From Bdellovibrionales bacterium (GTDB lineage Bacteria; Bdellovibrionota_G; JALEGL01; JAGRMV01), in assembly GCA_020434345.1 (NCBI GenBank), contig JAGRAZ010000004.1:1-58741 (forward strand): a stretch of DNA of 58,741 nucleotides, written 5' to 3'. Positions within the stretch are counted from its first letter, which is position 1, and each line of letters begins with the position of its first letter. Shown here piece after piece: positions 50,901 through 58,741 of this stretch. The translations under genes and the position numbers were made by a program. A model generated the notes under the pieces. The model searched no databases, was not told the origin of the DNA, and saw only the letters and a program-made list of their open reading frames with translations.

Positions 50901-51878
50901 GGAGACATCAATCAGGCAAATATTCGATTTCCTGAATATTTACCCGTTGTCATTCAAGGCCCCTTTTCTGTAGAAGGCGCACTTACAAAACCGTTATTGA
51001 AAACAGACTTTGAAGTGATCAGTGGAATGTATACCGACGATTGGGATTGGCAAAGTCAGTTTCTTACGTTTGGTGACGAAAAAGAAGCCGAGAGAATTTA
51101 TCTAGAAGAGGAAGAATCTTTGCTCCTAGATATGCATTTTTATTCTACCAATGAAAACTTTTTGGTTCGAAATGATGTTGCAATTGCAAAAGTCAAAGGG
51201 GATCTATATCTTCGTGGAAGCAACAAAAAATTTGGGCTTCTTGGAACAGTAGAAATCATCGAAGGTCAGGTAACTTTCTTAGAAAATGAATTTGACTTGT
51301 TGCCCGGTGTTGTAAGTTTTATTCGAGATGATGAAATTGCTTTGTCATTTAACCTCAATGCAAGAACGCGAGTTGGTAATACAGATATTTTGTTAGACAT
51401 ACGGACAGAGCAAGAAGTGATTCGTGCCTATCTTTCAAGTATTCCGCAAAAGGAAGAGACAACAATTATCTCTCTTTTAACCTTGGGCGTAGAATTGGAT
51501 GATTTGGCGGTAAGTTCGGGAGTAAATGAAGGTGTCTCTGCGTCACTGATTCCGAGCGTTCTTTCAGGCCCTGTGCAAACAAGGCTTCAGTCCGGCCTTA
51601 AAAAAATTCGACTGGTGGATTCCTTCCAGTTTATTCCATATTTTTCAGAAGATACAAAAACAACGGGATTAAAACTGTTTGTAGCCAAAAATCTTTTTTC
51701 GAAAGTGCGGCTTACATACTCAACAGACCTTTTTGATGCAGGCAACGAAAATACCTTTACGTTAGAGCAGTTTTTAAATGATAAGGTTTCAGTGCAGGGA
51801 AGTTTCAGGGACAACAAAGTCGAAGCGGACCAAGATGTAGATCTTGGTTTGGATTTTGAGTTTAGGTTGGAATTTTAA
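47979..51878 (+). CDS. tamB: TamB-family translocation/assembly module protein
   Basis: 1299 aa. One N-terminal signal anchor (VFWILLLSFTLMVGLVFWAP, about 20-39) after a very basic start RRKRKKIQK, then a long chain of amphipathic beta-strands forming an AsmA/TamB-like groove, and the C-terminal DUF490 domain with LGTVEIIEGQVTFLENEFDLLPGVVSF and EVIRAYLSSIPQKEETTIISLLTLG, ending in FEFRLEF. TamB bridges inner and outer membrane and is implicated in outer-membrane protein insertion and lipid transport. An Omp85 gene starts 1 bp after the stop. TATAAT at 47962-47967 is 11 nt before the ATG, suggesting a short leader. Confidence 0.9.
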   Translation: MCAEKNQNLRRKRKKIQKTVFWILLLSFTLMVGLVFWAPVTSNPYVKALLEKEVSDMVGAPVTFERMDLDFFPPSVRIEEIRLHNPLHNIKKLDVYAVDVVVQLRSLFLGKLVVSYAEIVKPDIELVIQTQTKQKKEGLRPGSFFEKDTPIVVQDLQIKDARIKVSGPNQISFTLLPKDISFRQEGYSEMLSLKGRGVLTKEDSEIAIDNVLLDLVRFQNQIFVQKFEIADQNNTIISEGLVYPTADFSIAYSGNLEKIHKVLVDLHLLKEDVSFSGNVLVESNLKGEFTELHGTHSIELKDTNIGSREIELLKVKAKTKNEFIEDVVVDVKHHESQLKVTLTGNGSNHDLTYRIQSSRMSFVDIQYWINPDKDPVLFSDVKIDSTGKLSLSPFSMKGDLEVLFPTVTFDIPPNVNEFLPIQIDQAVAQCDFLWDNKNGIQFAQGHLIHPQMDAKFFIHIGMNGEGVDGEWDIQMGNIAAIFQDSYPVKGAGKVIGSVKENKTESNLTFNFDLKNFEYENFGDHHFKGILSFVEDGVLFEEFSMSNKEGGKLSFEGETSATSDSFDIRSKFSDFEMAWVGRIIQRRYPYFNQLKGLGKGDVILQGKGDDVNGDIRLHMGEAFAFDVPIEKLDTRFDFQNQDILIRQLEIKGKTLKASAEGTLTREGFRQVKIHVEKLPLDFFELPTFVTSYVDTLDANTMLEGDFENPQINFEGDLFFQQDLALEPFQNRAKAYANGKIENLNWKFTTIDPGMNFQGLYRGGDDPSVSFKGAWQSFPIFSFLQNAQSSITGAVQGSGKISSFSSWNVSASLEEVKVENEQVQFYNKSPFDISIENGQAHFQDLRFGNKTHEVLIQGDIDQGQRIDISLTGALPFETLSVLPLDLVRVEGILNLNLRLGGLLQKPILQGNVRLQNGYLRHKIFPHPFESIEMQADIDQNQLHANYFEAKLGGGTVIAEGDLFLSSKVEQMRLYMTGDINQANIRFPEYLPVVIQGPFSVEGALTKPLLKTDFEVISGMYTDDWDWQSQFLTFGDEKEAERIYLEEEESLLLDMHFYSTNENFLVRNDVAIAKVKGDLYLRGSNKKFGLLGTVEIIEGQVTFLENEFDLLPGVVSFIRDDEIALSFNLNARTRVGNTDILLDIRTEQEVIRAYLSSIPQKEETTIISLLTLGVELDDLAVSSGVNEGVSASLIPSVLSGPVQTRLQSGLKKIRLVDSFQFIPYFSEDTKTTGLKLFVAKNLFSKVRLTYSTDLFDAGNENTFTLEQFLNDKVSVQGSFRDNKVEADQDVDLGLDFEFRLEF

Positions 51879-51879
51879 C

Positions 51880-54636
51880 ATGAAAAAATGTTTTTATATT
51901 ATTGCAATGCTTCTTTGGTCACATGCCGCGTTATCTTTTGACCTTGAAATTGAATGTAATGATGAAAAAATAAAACAAGACGCGATCGAATTTTTCTCAA
52001 AAAATATACATGAAGGAAATGTAAAACGAACTGTTTCGAACTCGATTAAGCGATTTTATTATCGCTGGCCCATTGAAAACATTATCGCCAAGTGGGAAAA
52101 CAGTGACCAAATTACGATTCAGATTATTCCTGATTTCTCAATTACGGATGTAAAAGTAGTGGGCAATCAAGAGGTTAAAACCAAAGCGATTGTTCAAGAA
52201 GTAAAAGTTTTTGAAAATAATTACAAGGGCGTAAACATTCAAGAAGAGCTTGATAGATATACGAAAGATTACTTTGTGTTTCGTGGATTTCCCGATGCGC
52301 AAATTCAATCTGTTTTCGAAAACAAATCAGGAAGCGGCAATCTTAAAGTAACGCTCTATATCCAAGAAAACACCCCGTGTAGGTATGATCAAGTGGTTTG
52401 GGGTGATGCAGAGCCGGAAGTAAAATATCAAATGACAAGGGTTTTACGTCGAAAACTAAAACAAAGGTGCGATCAGGAAACACTAGAACAAACAGTTAAG
52501 CTTTTGAATCGAAAATATAGAGATAAACTTTACCGCCAAATTGACCTTCGAACAGAAGGTTTTGTTGAGAATGAAGATTCGCAAAGTAGTAATTTGGTGA
52601 TGCAACTTACGCTTGGGTCCAAGATTGATGTGCAGTTCTACGGCAATACGTTTGCATTTGAAAGAGATGAGTTGTTAAAGAAGGCTGTGTATCTGGATCA
52701 GGAGAAAAAATTTAACCAAGCATGGTTAGAGGCAACTGCAAAAGAGTCCATTTTATCTTTTTACCGGTCAAAGGGTTATCCGTACGCAAAAATTACTGCA
52801 GAGCGAATTGAAAATGCAGAAGATAATATCGAAACGATTCGATTTACCATTGATCGTGGTCCAGTCATGAGAATTCGAAAAATTGAATTTATGGGTAACG
52901 ATCGAATTGCGACCTCAAGGCTTCATTCAAGGTTTTCGTTTTATGCACCACCCATGGTCAAAAAGGGAATATTTGTGGAGGAAGAAGTTGTTACGGTTGT
53001 AGATCGTTTAATTTCTTACTATCAATCGCGAGGATTCCTTCGTGTTTCATTGTTGGATCCGGCCTTTCATATGGAGCCTGAATCGCATGCAGTTGATATT
53101 GTGATAAGTATTCAGGAAGGGCTTCCGTCGACGTTTGAAGACATCGCCATTGAAGGCAACACGCTTTTTTCAAAAAGAGAAATTTTCAAAACAATTCGAT
53201 TTAAAAAGGGTGACCCGGTCAATCCACTGCAATTGAAAAATCAAACCAAAAGTTTGCAAAGACGATACCAAGAAAATGGGTACAAGTACGCAAAGATAAG
53301 TATTCCACCGATTTCTGATTTGCACGAAGGCAGGATCATTGTTCCTATCTATGTAGATGAGGGCCCTCGTATTACGTATGGGGATATAGTTGTGCGAGGC
53401 AATGCAATCACAAAGCCCAAAGTCATACGACGCGAACTAGAGTTTGCATCCGGAAATCGGTATGACATCAATCAAATTGAAAAAACGCGCGCAAACTTGA
53501 TTCGGTTGGGTTTTTTCCAATCCGTATCATTGTTAGAAAAGCCTCGGGATGATCAACCCGGTGTAGAAGACATTGTTGTGCAGGTGCGTGAAAGAAAGCA
53601 GCGATTGCTCGTGTTAAAACCGGGTATTTCTACGGATGATGGTTATCGATTTTCATCCTCGATTGGGTACACCAATATTGCAGGCACAGGAAGAAGTGCA
53701 ACCCTTTCAGGTCGGGTCAACAGGCAGGTTCGTGATGCAGATATTGTTGAGCATCGGCTGGTGTTTACGTATCTTGAGCCGAGCGTTTTTAATTTTTTCA
53801 ATGCCAAGTTGAGTTTGATCAGTGAGCGCACCGATGAAATTTTGTATGACATCTCCCGAAGCAGTCTTATTTTGGGTGTAGAAAAACTATGGTCACAAAA
53901 TCTGCGTACCACGTTGCAGTGGGTACTGGAAAGACGCAATCCATTTAACGTGGAATCGGGTGTTGTGTTATCACCCTTTGATGAATCACAAGCGCGGTTT
54001 GGCTCACTTGCGTCTATTGTGGACATTGATTTTCGTGACAATATTCTCAATGCAGAACGCGGTACATTTCATCGGTTGCAATTTGATTTCTTTGATCAGT
54101 CGTTTTTGTCAGATGCAGAGTTTTATCGTGTAACACTTACCAATAGTTTTTATGTGCCGATTTACAGACGTTTTCGTTCTGTGTTGTCTGTGCGTTTGGG
54201 CTTTTCAGATACGATTGGAAAAACATCAGATCAGGGCATTGAACAGGTGCCTCTTGAGAAGCGCTATCGTTTGGGGGGCAATGAAAGTTTACGGGGATTT
54301 CGAAGAAATTGCGTGGGTGGACTTCCCGGGGATGTGCCGGAGGACTGTTCAAATGTAGATTTTGCGCAAGCACCGGGTGGAAACAGCATGTTTAATTTTT
54401 TGTGGGATTTTTTGATTCCACTCAATGACACCATTGATTTGGTTCTTTTTACAGATGGGGGTAACGCCTTTTTACAAAATCAGGACTTTGATGTGACCAA
54501 TATTCGTCAATCATTTGGTTTTGGTTTTCGGTACAATACATTTGTGGGTCCGTTACGTATTGATTACGGGATTAAGATTGATCGAAGAACGGGCGAGTCC
54601 TTTGGCGAGTTGCACTTTGCTGTTGGCCAGTTTTAG
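51880..54636 (+). CDS. Omp85-family outer membrane assembly protein with six POTRA-like repeats (TamA/BamA-like)
   Basis: 918 aa from the ATG at 51880. Signal peptide MKKCFYIIAMLLWSHAALS. Six consecutive POTRA-like modules can be read at roughly 85-165, 170-245, 247-325, 326-415, 415-500 and 500-575, several with the VxGNxxxxxxxI start (VKVVGNQEV, IEFMGNDRI, IAIEGNTLF, IVVRGNAIT). The 16-stranded barrel follows, with the RLGGNESLRGFRRN loop that carries the conserved RGF motif and an aromatic C-terminus (VGQF). Adjacent TamB suggests a TamA role, but TamA usually has three POTRAs (about 580 aa) and BamA five (about 800 aa). Its 3' end overlaps the convergent AAA gene by 4 bp. Confidence 0.9.
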   Translation: MKKCFYIIAMLLWSHAALSFDLEIECNDEKIKQDAIEFFSKNIHEGNVKRTVSNSIKRFYYRWPIENIIAKWENSDQITIQIIPDFSITDVKVVGNQEVKTKAIVQEVKVFENNYKGVNIQEELDRYTKDYFVFRGFPDAQIQSVFENKSGSGNLKVTLYIQENTPCRYDQVVWGDAEPEVKYQMTRVLRRKLKQRCDQETLEQTVKLLNRKYRDKLYRQIDLRTEGFVENEDSQSSNLVMQLTLGSKIDVQFYGNTFAFERDELLKKAVYLDQEKKFNQAWLEATAKESILSFYRSKGYPYAKITAERIENAEDNIETIRFTIDRGPVMRIRKIEFMGNDRIATSRLHSRFSFYAPPMVKKGIFVEEEVVTVVDRLISYYQSRGFLRVSLLDPAFHMEPESHAVDIVISIQEGLPSTFEDIAIEGNTLFSKREIFKTIRFKKGDPVNPLQLKNQTKSLQRRYQENGYKYAKISIPPISDLHEGRIIVPIYVDEGPRITYGDIVVRGNAITKPKVIRRELEFASGNRYDINQIEKTRANLIRLGFFQSVSLLEKPRDDQPGVEDIVVQVRERKQRLLVLKPGISTDDGYRFSSSIGYTNIAGTGRSATLSGRVNRQVRDADIVEHRLVFTYLEPSVFNFFNAKLSLISERTDEILYDISRSSLILGVEKLWSQNLRTTLQWVLERRNPFNVESGVVLSPFDESQARFGSLASIVDIDFRDNILNAERGTFHRLQFDFFDQSFLSDAEFYRVTLTNSFYVPIYRRFRSVLSVRLGFSDTIGKTSDQGIEQVPLEKRYRLGGNESLRGFRRNCVGGLPGDVPEDCSNVDFAQAPGGNSMFNFLWDFLIPLNDTIDLVLFTDGGNAFLQNQDFDVTNIRQSFGFGFRYNTFVGPLRIDYGIKIDRRTGESFGELHFAVGQF

Positions 54637-57600
54637 GGAACAGGGAACAGAGAGTTTTTGCGAAATGATTCGATGTGTTCTGAGGGGATAGAAAGTTCAA
54701 GTTCATCACGATAGGCTTGGTATTCTTTGCGCAGGGCTTTGGCTTCTTTTTCCATGCCCTTAAAATCTAGAAATTTGATTTTTTCGACATACATTTTTTG
54801 TTTTAAGAGTGCGTTGGGGCAGGCTTTGGGGTCGGTGGCCATGGGATCAATGCCAAAATCTTCATCGGTGTAGCGCGCAAACGTAAGCGAGAGCATCTGA
54901 AACGACCAATGATTGTAGCTATTGGGACTTGTCTTGGTAGAAAAAGCCTGTTTGGCTTTAGAAATGTCATCCCTATCAATAGAATTACGATATTGAATTT
55001 TTGCCGAAAGCATAAGCAGCATTGCGTCGGCTACTACAATATTTACGTTCAATTTGCTGTAAAACTTATGTAATCGTTTGAACGAAATATACGCATTATA
55101 GAAATCGTTTTTTGAAAGATGATAATATCCCATGCAGTAAAAGCGCATGGTTCTGAAATAGGGATCTTTCTGCCTTCCTTTTCTAGCAGTTAGTATGTGT
55201 TTGATGAATAATTCATCATTTCCTAAAATTAAATAGGTAAGACTTGCCCAAAAACTTACATAATAAAAATGGCGTGTTTGTTTTTGCTCATTGAGTTGAT
55301 GTATCTCATTATAATTTGAAATTGTTTCATTATAATCTCCAGCAAGAAAATTATTAACGAGAAGTTGTGAATAGCAATGGTCAAGCTCAGAGATAAATCC
55401 ATTTTCTTTTCTCAGTTGTATAATCATGGACCATATTTTAGCACTTAGCTTGTAATTACAACGATGAACTGTTTGAAACAAAGCGTATCGATTAAAAAGC
55501 AAATCTTGTTCGTAAAAGGGAACGGAATTAAAGGTTTTTACAATATCCATGCCTTTAGATGTGAAATCTAATGCCATTAAATATTCATTCTTAGAATTGT
55601 CCGATATTAAGTAAGAAAGGGCGTAAAGATACGGAATTTTCTCAATAGCATTTTTCTGACTATTTAATAGGCGAAGCTGCTTTAATGAAATGTTACATAC
55701 AATTGGCCATCTATGATTTAAAGTCAGTGCTTGAATATAAATACTTGTTAGAGGTAGTAAGATGTTGTCGCTGTGTTTTTTTTTGTATTGATCGATTGTC
55801 TTTGTACAAAATATTTCAACTTCTTCTAATCTTCGTTGTTCCAAAAGAAATTTTCCATACAAAAAGTAATACCCTTTTCCAGGATCTTCATTTTCTATTT
55901 TAGTATGATTTCCCCAATATTGTAAAAATCTCTCTAATTCCTCAATAGATTTAGTATTGTTTAATGAAGTAAAGTAGGTTGGAAAAAGGTTCTTTTCGAG
56001 TGATTTATTTATATACAAATGCGCATAGTATTTCTTTGCGGCATAGAAATTATTATGTTCGCTTGCTTGTAAAGCTGCTTTTTCAAAGTATTCTTTTTGG
56101 TTTTCTTGGTAGGATGTATTGATTAAGTGGTCACAGATTCTAAAGATGTGCTTATCGAGGTTGTTATGATGAAATTTGATCAAAAAATTCGCGATTGTTT
56201 CGTGGTTTTGTGTCGATTCCTTTTCTGAAAGATTCTGGTCCCGAACCGCTTCAAAAATAATGTCATGATAAAACCCAATCTTGTTTTCTGGAAACACACT
56301 GATTTCAGAAAGATACGCCTCATCCGTAAGTCGTTGCAGGACTTCTTTGGCATCAAATGAAAGCTCGGAAAGGAGTGCATCCGCTTCCTCTCTATAGATT
56401 TCACTGCCAAGTACAGCTAAAATCTTTAATGCTTCAAAAAGTTTTGCATCCAGATGGTCCAAACGTGTTTGTACCATGGATTGAATGTTCATGGGAATGC
56501 CACGGTCCAGTGGTATGTCCTGAATAATGCGGTTGTCTGTATCGACCAGTTTGTTTTCAATCGAATGACGGAAAATTTCTTCAACAAAGAATGGGTTTCC
56601 CTTGGAATGTTCATGAATCTTGGCCAGTGTAGAAGGTGCAATGTATTTCAGATCCATCATGTTTTTGATCTGTGCTTCAATCTGCGTAACATCAAGCGCT
56701 TTAAGTTTAATGGGATGGTAAAAAAGCTCGCGCGTAAAGGAAGGTGTGTAGGCTGGTCGATGGATCAAAAGCCACATCTGTTTGCGTTTGGGAATCAAGG
56801 GCACCATAAACTCAATCAATCTTTGGGAGGCCTCATCAGCCCAGTGAATGTCATCCATCACAATGGCAAACTTTTCTTCGGCAAGTTGATCCAACGTTGT
56901 TCGAATCAGTTGAAAAATGTTTTGCTCTAGATCTTGCGGCGAAAGATTTTTGATAAGCTCCGCATCCGATTGACCATCTATAAAATAGGATAGAAAAACA
57001 CGTTCTTGGTCGGTAAATACAAGTTTCTTTTCAAAGTGATCCACCAGTTGACCAAACACTTCGCTGATCGCATGCAGAGGTGTTTCGTTTTGTAGTGTAA
57101 AGGTGCCAAAGAAGTGAAGTGTGTTTTCATGCTCCAAGTATTTTTCAAACTCAACCCACAATCGAGTTTTGCCCAAACCACCATCTCCAATAATGCTTGC
57201 GATCTGGCCTCGGTCTTCAAAGGATTGTTCTAAAATTTCGCAAAGCTCATGCAACTCTTTGGTACGACCCACCATCTGTGCATAGCTTGCAGACAAACCC
57301 CGAAGGCGCTGTTTAGAAACTTTGGCTTCTTTTAAATAGGAAAATGTACCTTGGTGGTCAAAATCAAAGAGCTTCTCAAACGTGGAGGCGATCGTGGAAC
57401 TCACCGTAATGCTGCCTAGGGTTTGTTTTTCAAGATAAGTTGGCGCAACATGATTCCAATCAAAGGAAGGATCATTCAAATCAAACTCAACAGTTTTTTC
57501 TGTAACAAAGACTTTGCGGTTTGGGGCCATGAGCTCTAGAGCAAGTGAAAGGGCTTTGAAATGGTCGTTTTCTTTGCGGCGAAGGGTGCCAAAAGGCAAA

Positions 57601-57695
57601 AGGGCGCATGTTTCAGAGACTACGTAGCCCTTCTTCGGTAGAGGATTGGGGATCGCACCTTCGATCCCTACGAAAATCAGGGGTTTCTTCGCCAT
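54633..57695 (-). CDS. Signalling-type AAA ATPase/TPR protein with degenerate N-terminal cyclase-like domain
   Basis: 1020 aa. Residues about 150-420 form an AAA_16 (predicted ATPase) domain: MVGRTKELHELCEIL, Walker A GDGGLGKTRLWVEF, Walker B FAIVMDDIHWADEAS, and GNPFFVEEIFRHSIEN. A long helical TPR-like region follows to the end. Residues 1-145 resemble the tail of a class III nucleotide cyclase domain as found in cyclase-AAA-TPR fusions (FGTLRRKENDHFKALSLALEL; LGSITVSSTIASTFEKLFDFDHQG), but the metal-binding Asp residues and the N-terminal half are missing, so it should not be catalytic. The middle (about 55000-56200) is much more AT-rich than the ends. Target unknown. Confidence 0.82.
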   Translation of the reverse strand: MAKKPLIFVGIEGAIPNPLPKKGYVVSETCALLPFGTLRRKENDHFKALSLALELMAPNRKVFVTEKTVEFDLNDPSFDWNHVAPTYLEKQTLGSITVSSTIASTFEKLFDFDHQGTFSYLKEAKVSKQRLRGLSASYAQMVGRTKELHELCEILEQSFEDRGQIASIIGDGGLGKTRLWVEFEKYLEHENTLHFFGTFTLQNETPLHAISEVFGQLVDHFEKKLVFTDQERVFLSYFIDGQSDAELIKNLSPQDLEQNIFQLIRTTLDQLAEEKFAIVMDDIHWADEASQRLIEFMVPLIPKRKQMWLLIHRPAYTPSFTRELFYHPIKLKALDVTQIEAQIKNMMDLKYIAPSTLAKIHEHSKGNPFFVEEIFRHSIENKLVDTDNRIIQDIPLDRGIPMNIQSMVQTRLDHLDAKLFEALKILAVLGSEIYREEADALLSELSFDAKEVLQRLTDEAYLSEISVFPENKIGFYHDIIFEAVRDQNLSEKESTQNHETIANFLIKFHHNNLDKHIFRICDHLINTSYQENQKEYFEKAALQASEHNNFYAAKKYYAHLYINKSLEKNLFPTYFTSLNNTKSIEELERFLQYWGNHTKIENEDPGKGYYFLYGKFLLEQRRLEEVEIFCTKTIDQYKKKHSDNILLPLTSIYIQALTLNHRWPIVCNISLKQLRLLNSQKNAIEKIPYLYALSYLISDNSKNEYLMALDFTSKGMDIVKTFNSVPFYEQDLLFNRYALFQTVHRCNYKLSAKIWSMIIQLRKENGFISELDHCYSQLLVNNFLAGDYNETISNYNEIHQLNEQKQTRHFYYVSFWASLTYLILGNDELFIKHILTARKGRQKDPYFRTMRFYCMGYYHLSKNDFYNAYISFKRLHKFYSKLNVNIVVADAMLLMLSAKIQYRNSIDRDDISKAKQAFSTKTSPNSYNHWSFQMLSLTFARYTDEDFGIDPMATDPKACPNALLKQKMYVEKIKFLDFKGMEKEAKALRKEYQAYRDELELSIPSEHIESFRKNSLFPVP

Positions 57696-57763
57696 TGGCT
57701 ATTTCTTGTATCAGGTTTGGCCAATTTCAAAAGATATTTCAAGGGGTTGGATGATGTTGGAAG

Positions 57764-57779
57764 CGCAACTTTGGTTGCG
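57764..57779. other. Small perfect hairpin upstream of repeat lipoprotein
   Basis: CGCAAC (57764-57769) pairs with GTTGCG (57774-57779) around TTTG in the 211-bp divergent region between the AAA/TPR gene and the repeat lipoprotein gene. It could be an operator or a 5' UTR stem; nothing else supports a role. Confidence 0.3.
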
Positions 57780-57906
57780 GAGCTTTTGTTCCAGTGGAGC
57801 TGGAATATCAGCGATTTTGTTACAGTATATTCAAAAATAGTTAATAAATACAAAAGGATAGTAATGTATGGCAACTTGGCATACGTCTCGCATAATAGAG
57901 GGTGTT

Positions 57907-58437
57907 ATGAAACAACTTACACTCAAGCACGTAGTACTTCTTTATGCTCTGATCATCATTGGTTGTGGAGTGGCCCCACAAGACGAGTCGGCCAAAATCC
58001 TCGATGATGTAAACAATGTTCAGTTTACAGTCAAAAGCTCTCCTATAGAAGATCATAATGGTGGCGCAGGTGTAGCAGCACCAGACGACCATAACGGTGG
58101 TGCAGGTGTTGTTGCAGAAGAAGATCATAATGGTGGTGCGGGAATGGTCGCACCAGAAGATCATAATGGTGGAGCTGGCATTAAAGATCCGGGTGATACG
58201 TACCTTATTGAGTTTTCAGCACGCGTTGAAAAAGCTGTCGATGTGATCCTTGTACAAGACGCCAAATTCGGTGAGTTCAGCGTTGAATTCAAACAAGACA
58301 AAGAAGGCAATGTTACAGCCTCCTTCAAAGTTTCAAGCATGGATTTTAAATTGGTGATTGTTGCCGGTGACGAAAAGTTCGAAGTCGGCGAAGTTAAAGA
58401 AGAAATAAGAAAAGAAGAATCAGTCGAAAAGAAATAG
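57907..58437 (+). CDS. Lipoprotein with four DHNGGAG repeats
   Basis: 176 aa from the ATG at 57907, which has GAGGGTG upstream and gives a good lipoprotein signal: MKQLTLKHVVLLYALIIIGC. An upstream frame to 57868 would place 13 residues before the signal and is unlikely. After a short spacer come four tandem 12-residue repeats of the form (E/D)DHNGGAGxxAP, then a beta-rich domain (YLIEFSARVEKAVDVILVQDAKFGEFSVEF, VTASFKVSSMDFKLVIVAG) and a highly charged Glu/Lys tail. I recognise no family. The regularly spaced Asp-His pairs could bind metal. It is monocistronic, followed by a strong terminator. Confidence 0.82.
   Translation: MKQLTLKHVVLLYALIIIGCGVAPQDESAKILDDVNNVQFTVKSSPIEDHNGGAGVAAPDDHNGGAGVVAEEDHNGGAGMVAPEDHNGGAGIKDPGDTYLIEFSARVEKAVDVILVQDAKFGEFSVEFKQDKEGNVTASFKVSSMDFKLVIVAGDEKFEVGEVKEEIRKEESVEKK
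58048..58191 (+). repeat. 36-bp tandem repeat, four copies, within lipoprotein gene
   Basis: Units at 58048-58083, 58084-58119, 58120-58155 and 58156-58191 each encode (E/D)DHNGGAG plus a 4-residue spacer (VAAP, VVAE, MVAP, IKDP). Third-position changes differ between copies, so the heptapeptide is being kept by selection rather than being a fresh duplication. Confidence 0.93.
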
Positions 58438-58472
58438 TTTGTAAAAAAGTTTTTTATCCTCCCAAAAAAAAC

Positions 58473-58511
58473 ATGGGGTGAGGGCAATGGTGCCACCACC
58501 CCATTTTTTTA
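58473..58511 (+). terminator. Intrinsic terminator after repeat lipoprotein gene
   Basis: ATGGGGTG (58473-58480) pairs with CACCCCAT (58497-58504), with an inner GGCA/TGCC stem, followed by seven T (58505-58511). Confidence 0.9.
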
Positions 58512-58741
58512 TATTCATTCTGAAATCTGGAATACCGGTTAACCCCTATACGGAAATTTACTGATCTATACCCTTGGTCAAACACCCGGTTTTACAAAAA
58601 ACCATGTAGATTCAGCAACTTGTATAGTCGTATGTCTTTGCACTTTTTTCATCATGGAGGGGGTTGACTTATCTTTAGGAGCGACTACATTGCGACCAAG
58701 TTTAAGGATGTTTAAGCTTGGTTTAAGCAAAAATGTTTGTT
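58512..58741 (+). promoter_or_regulatory. Intergenic tail with candidate promoter
   Basis: No gene starts before the window ends. TTGACT (58664-58669), a 16-bp spacer and TACATT (58686-58691) form a reasonable plus-strand promoter, followed by an A-rich, GTTTAAG-repeated stretch (GTTTAAG/GTTTAAG-like units near 58699-58730). It presumably serves a gene just beyond the window. Confidence 0.4.

Noticed and set aside
57717-58007. 96-codon plus-strand open frame overlapping the repeat lipoprotein start
   Set aside because: Overlaps the well-supported lipoprotein signal sequence in another frame and has no recognisable features.
58538-58543. Additional GTTAAC operator for the TIGR02147 regulator
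   Set aside because: A single hexamer, also present inside several coding regions by chance; no cluster or inverted repeat around it.
1-58741. CRISPR arrays, tRNA or rRNA genes, insertion sequences, prophage
   Set aside because: No regularly spaced identical repeats, no cloverleaf-like or rRNA sequence, and no transposase, integrase or phage-type proteins were found in reading the gaps and frames.

Overview
The window is 58.7 kb of gene-dense, moderately AT-rich bacterial chromosome. It encodes an outer membrane (a secretin, an Omp85 protein, TamB, many lipobox lipoproteins), a type IV pilus alignment complex (PilMNOPQ), a PhaR-type regulator, a TIGR02147-family protein, a homodimeric AceE, and a VKOR-DsbA fusion. 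Together these suggest a Gram-negative of the former Deltaproteobacteria, most like Bdellovibrionota or Myxococcota. That placement is an inference from gene content; no rRNA or other decisive marker is present. I see no tRNA, rRNA, CRISPR array, transposase, integrase or phage gene.

Layout. 1-1.6 kb: end of glmS. 1.7-4.9 kb: phaR, ridA, and a TIGR02147 regulator with a lipoprotein gene on each side and a clustered GTTAAC operator. 5.0-7.8 kb: a nucleoside salvage operon (deoC, a uridine phosphorylase-like gene, pnp, hpt). 7.8-9.3 kb: a secreted FG-GAP protein. 9.4-10.1 kb: bolA and a CGFS glutaredoxin with a large palindromic element between them. 10.1-11.9 kb: a MurU/AmgK cell-wall sugar recycling pair. 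12.2-16.0 kb: the ffh-rpsP-khpA-rimM-trmD-rplS housekeeping block. 16.0-19.8 kb: a minor-pilin operon on the minus strand. 20.2-27.6 kb: pilMNOPQ, a lipoprotein, a TPR protein and a roadblock protein. 27.6-28.0 kb: a long intergenic region with a second copy of the palindromic element, phased T-tracts and two copies of a palindrome. 28.0-33.1 kb: accB, accC and a large acidic TPR protein. 33.1-37.2 kb: a TSUP permease, an Lgt-like protein, VKOR-DsbA, a LON-domain protein, YggX and an outer-membrane protein. 37.3-41.7 kb: a four-gene kynurenine operon. 41.7-47.8 kb: mgtC-like gene, rhodanese, acnA, aceE. 48.0-54.6 kb: tamB and a six-POTRA Omp85 gene. 54.6-57.7 kb: a signalling-type AAA/TPR protein with an apparently decayed cyclase domain. 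57.9-58.4 kb: a lipoprotein with four 12-residue repeats.

How the genes work together. Envelope biogenesis dominates: pilus assembly and minor pilins, TamB/Omp85, lipoprotein and disulfide maturation, and peptidoglycan sugar recycling. Carbon metabolism is represented by pyruvate dehydrogenase E1, aconitase and acetyl-CoA carboxylase. Salvage and catabolic operons (nucleosides, tryptophan) fit an organism that feeds on biomass or host macromolecules, but that lifestyle is inferred.

The least explained signal is the pair of about 120-bp palindromic elements at 9633-9752 and 27668-27780. They share a roughly 71-72-nt core with conserved blocks in the same order. Each core is enclosed by long inverted arms whose sequence is different in each copy. 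In the first copy the left arm is the end of bolA itself.
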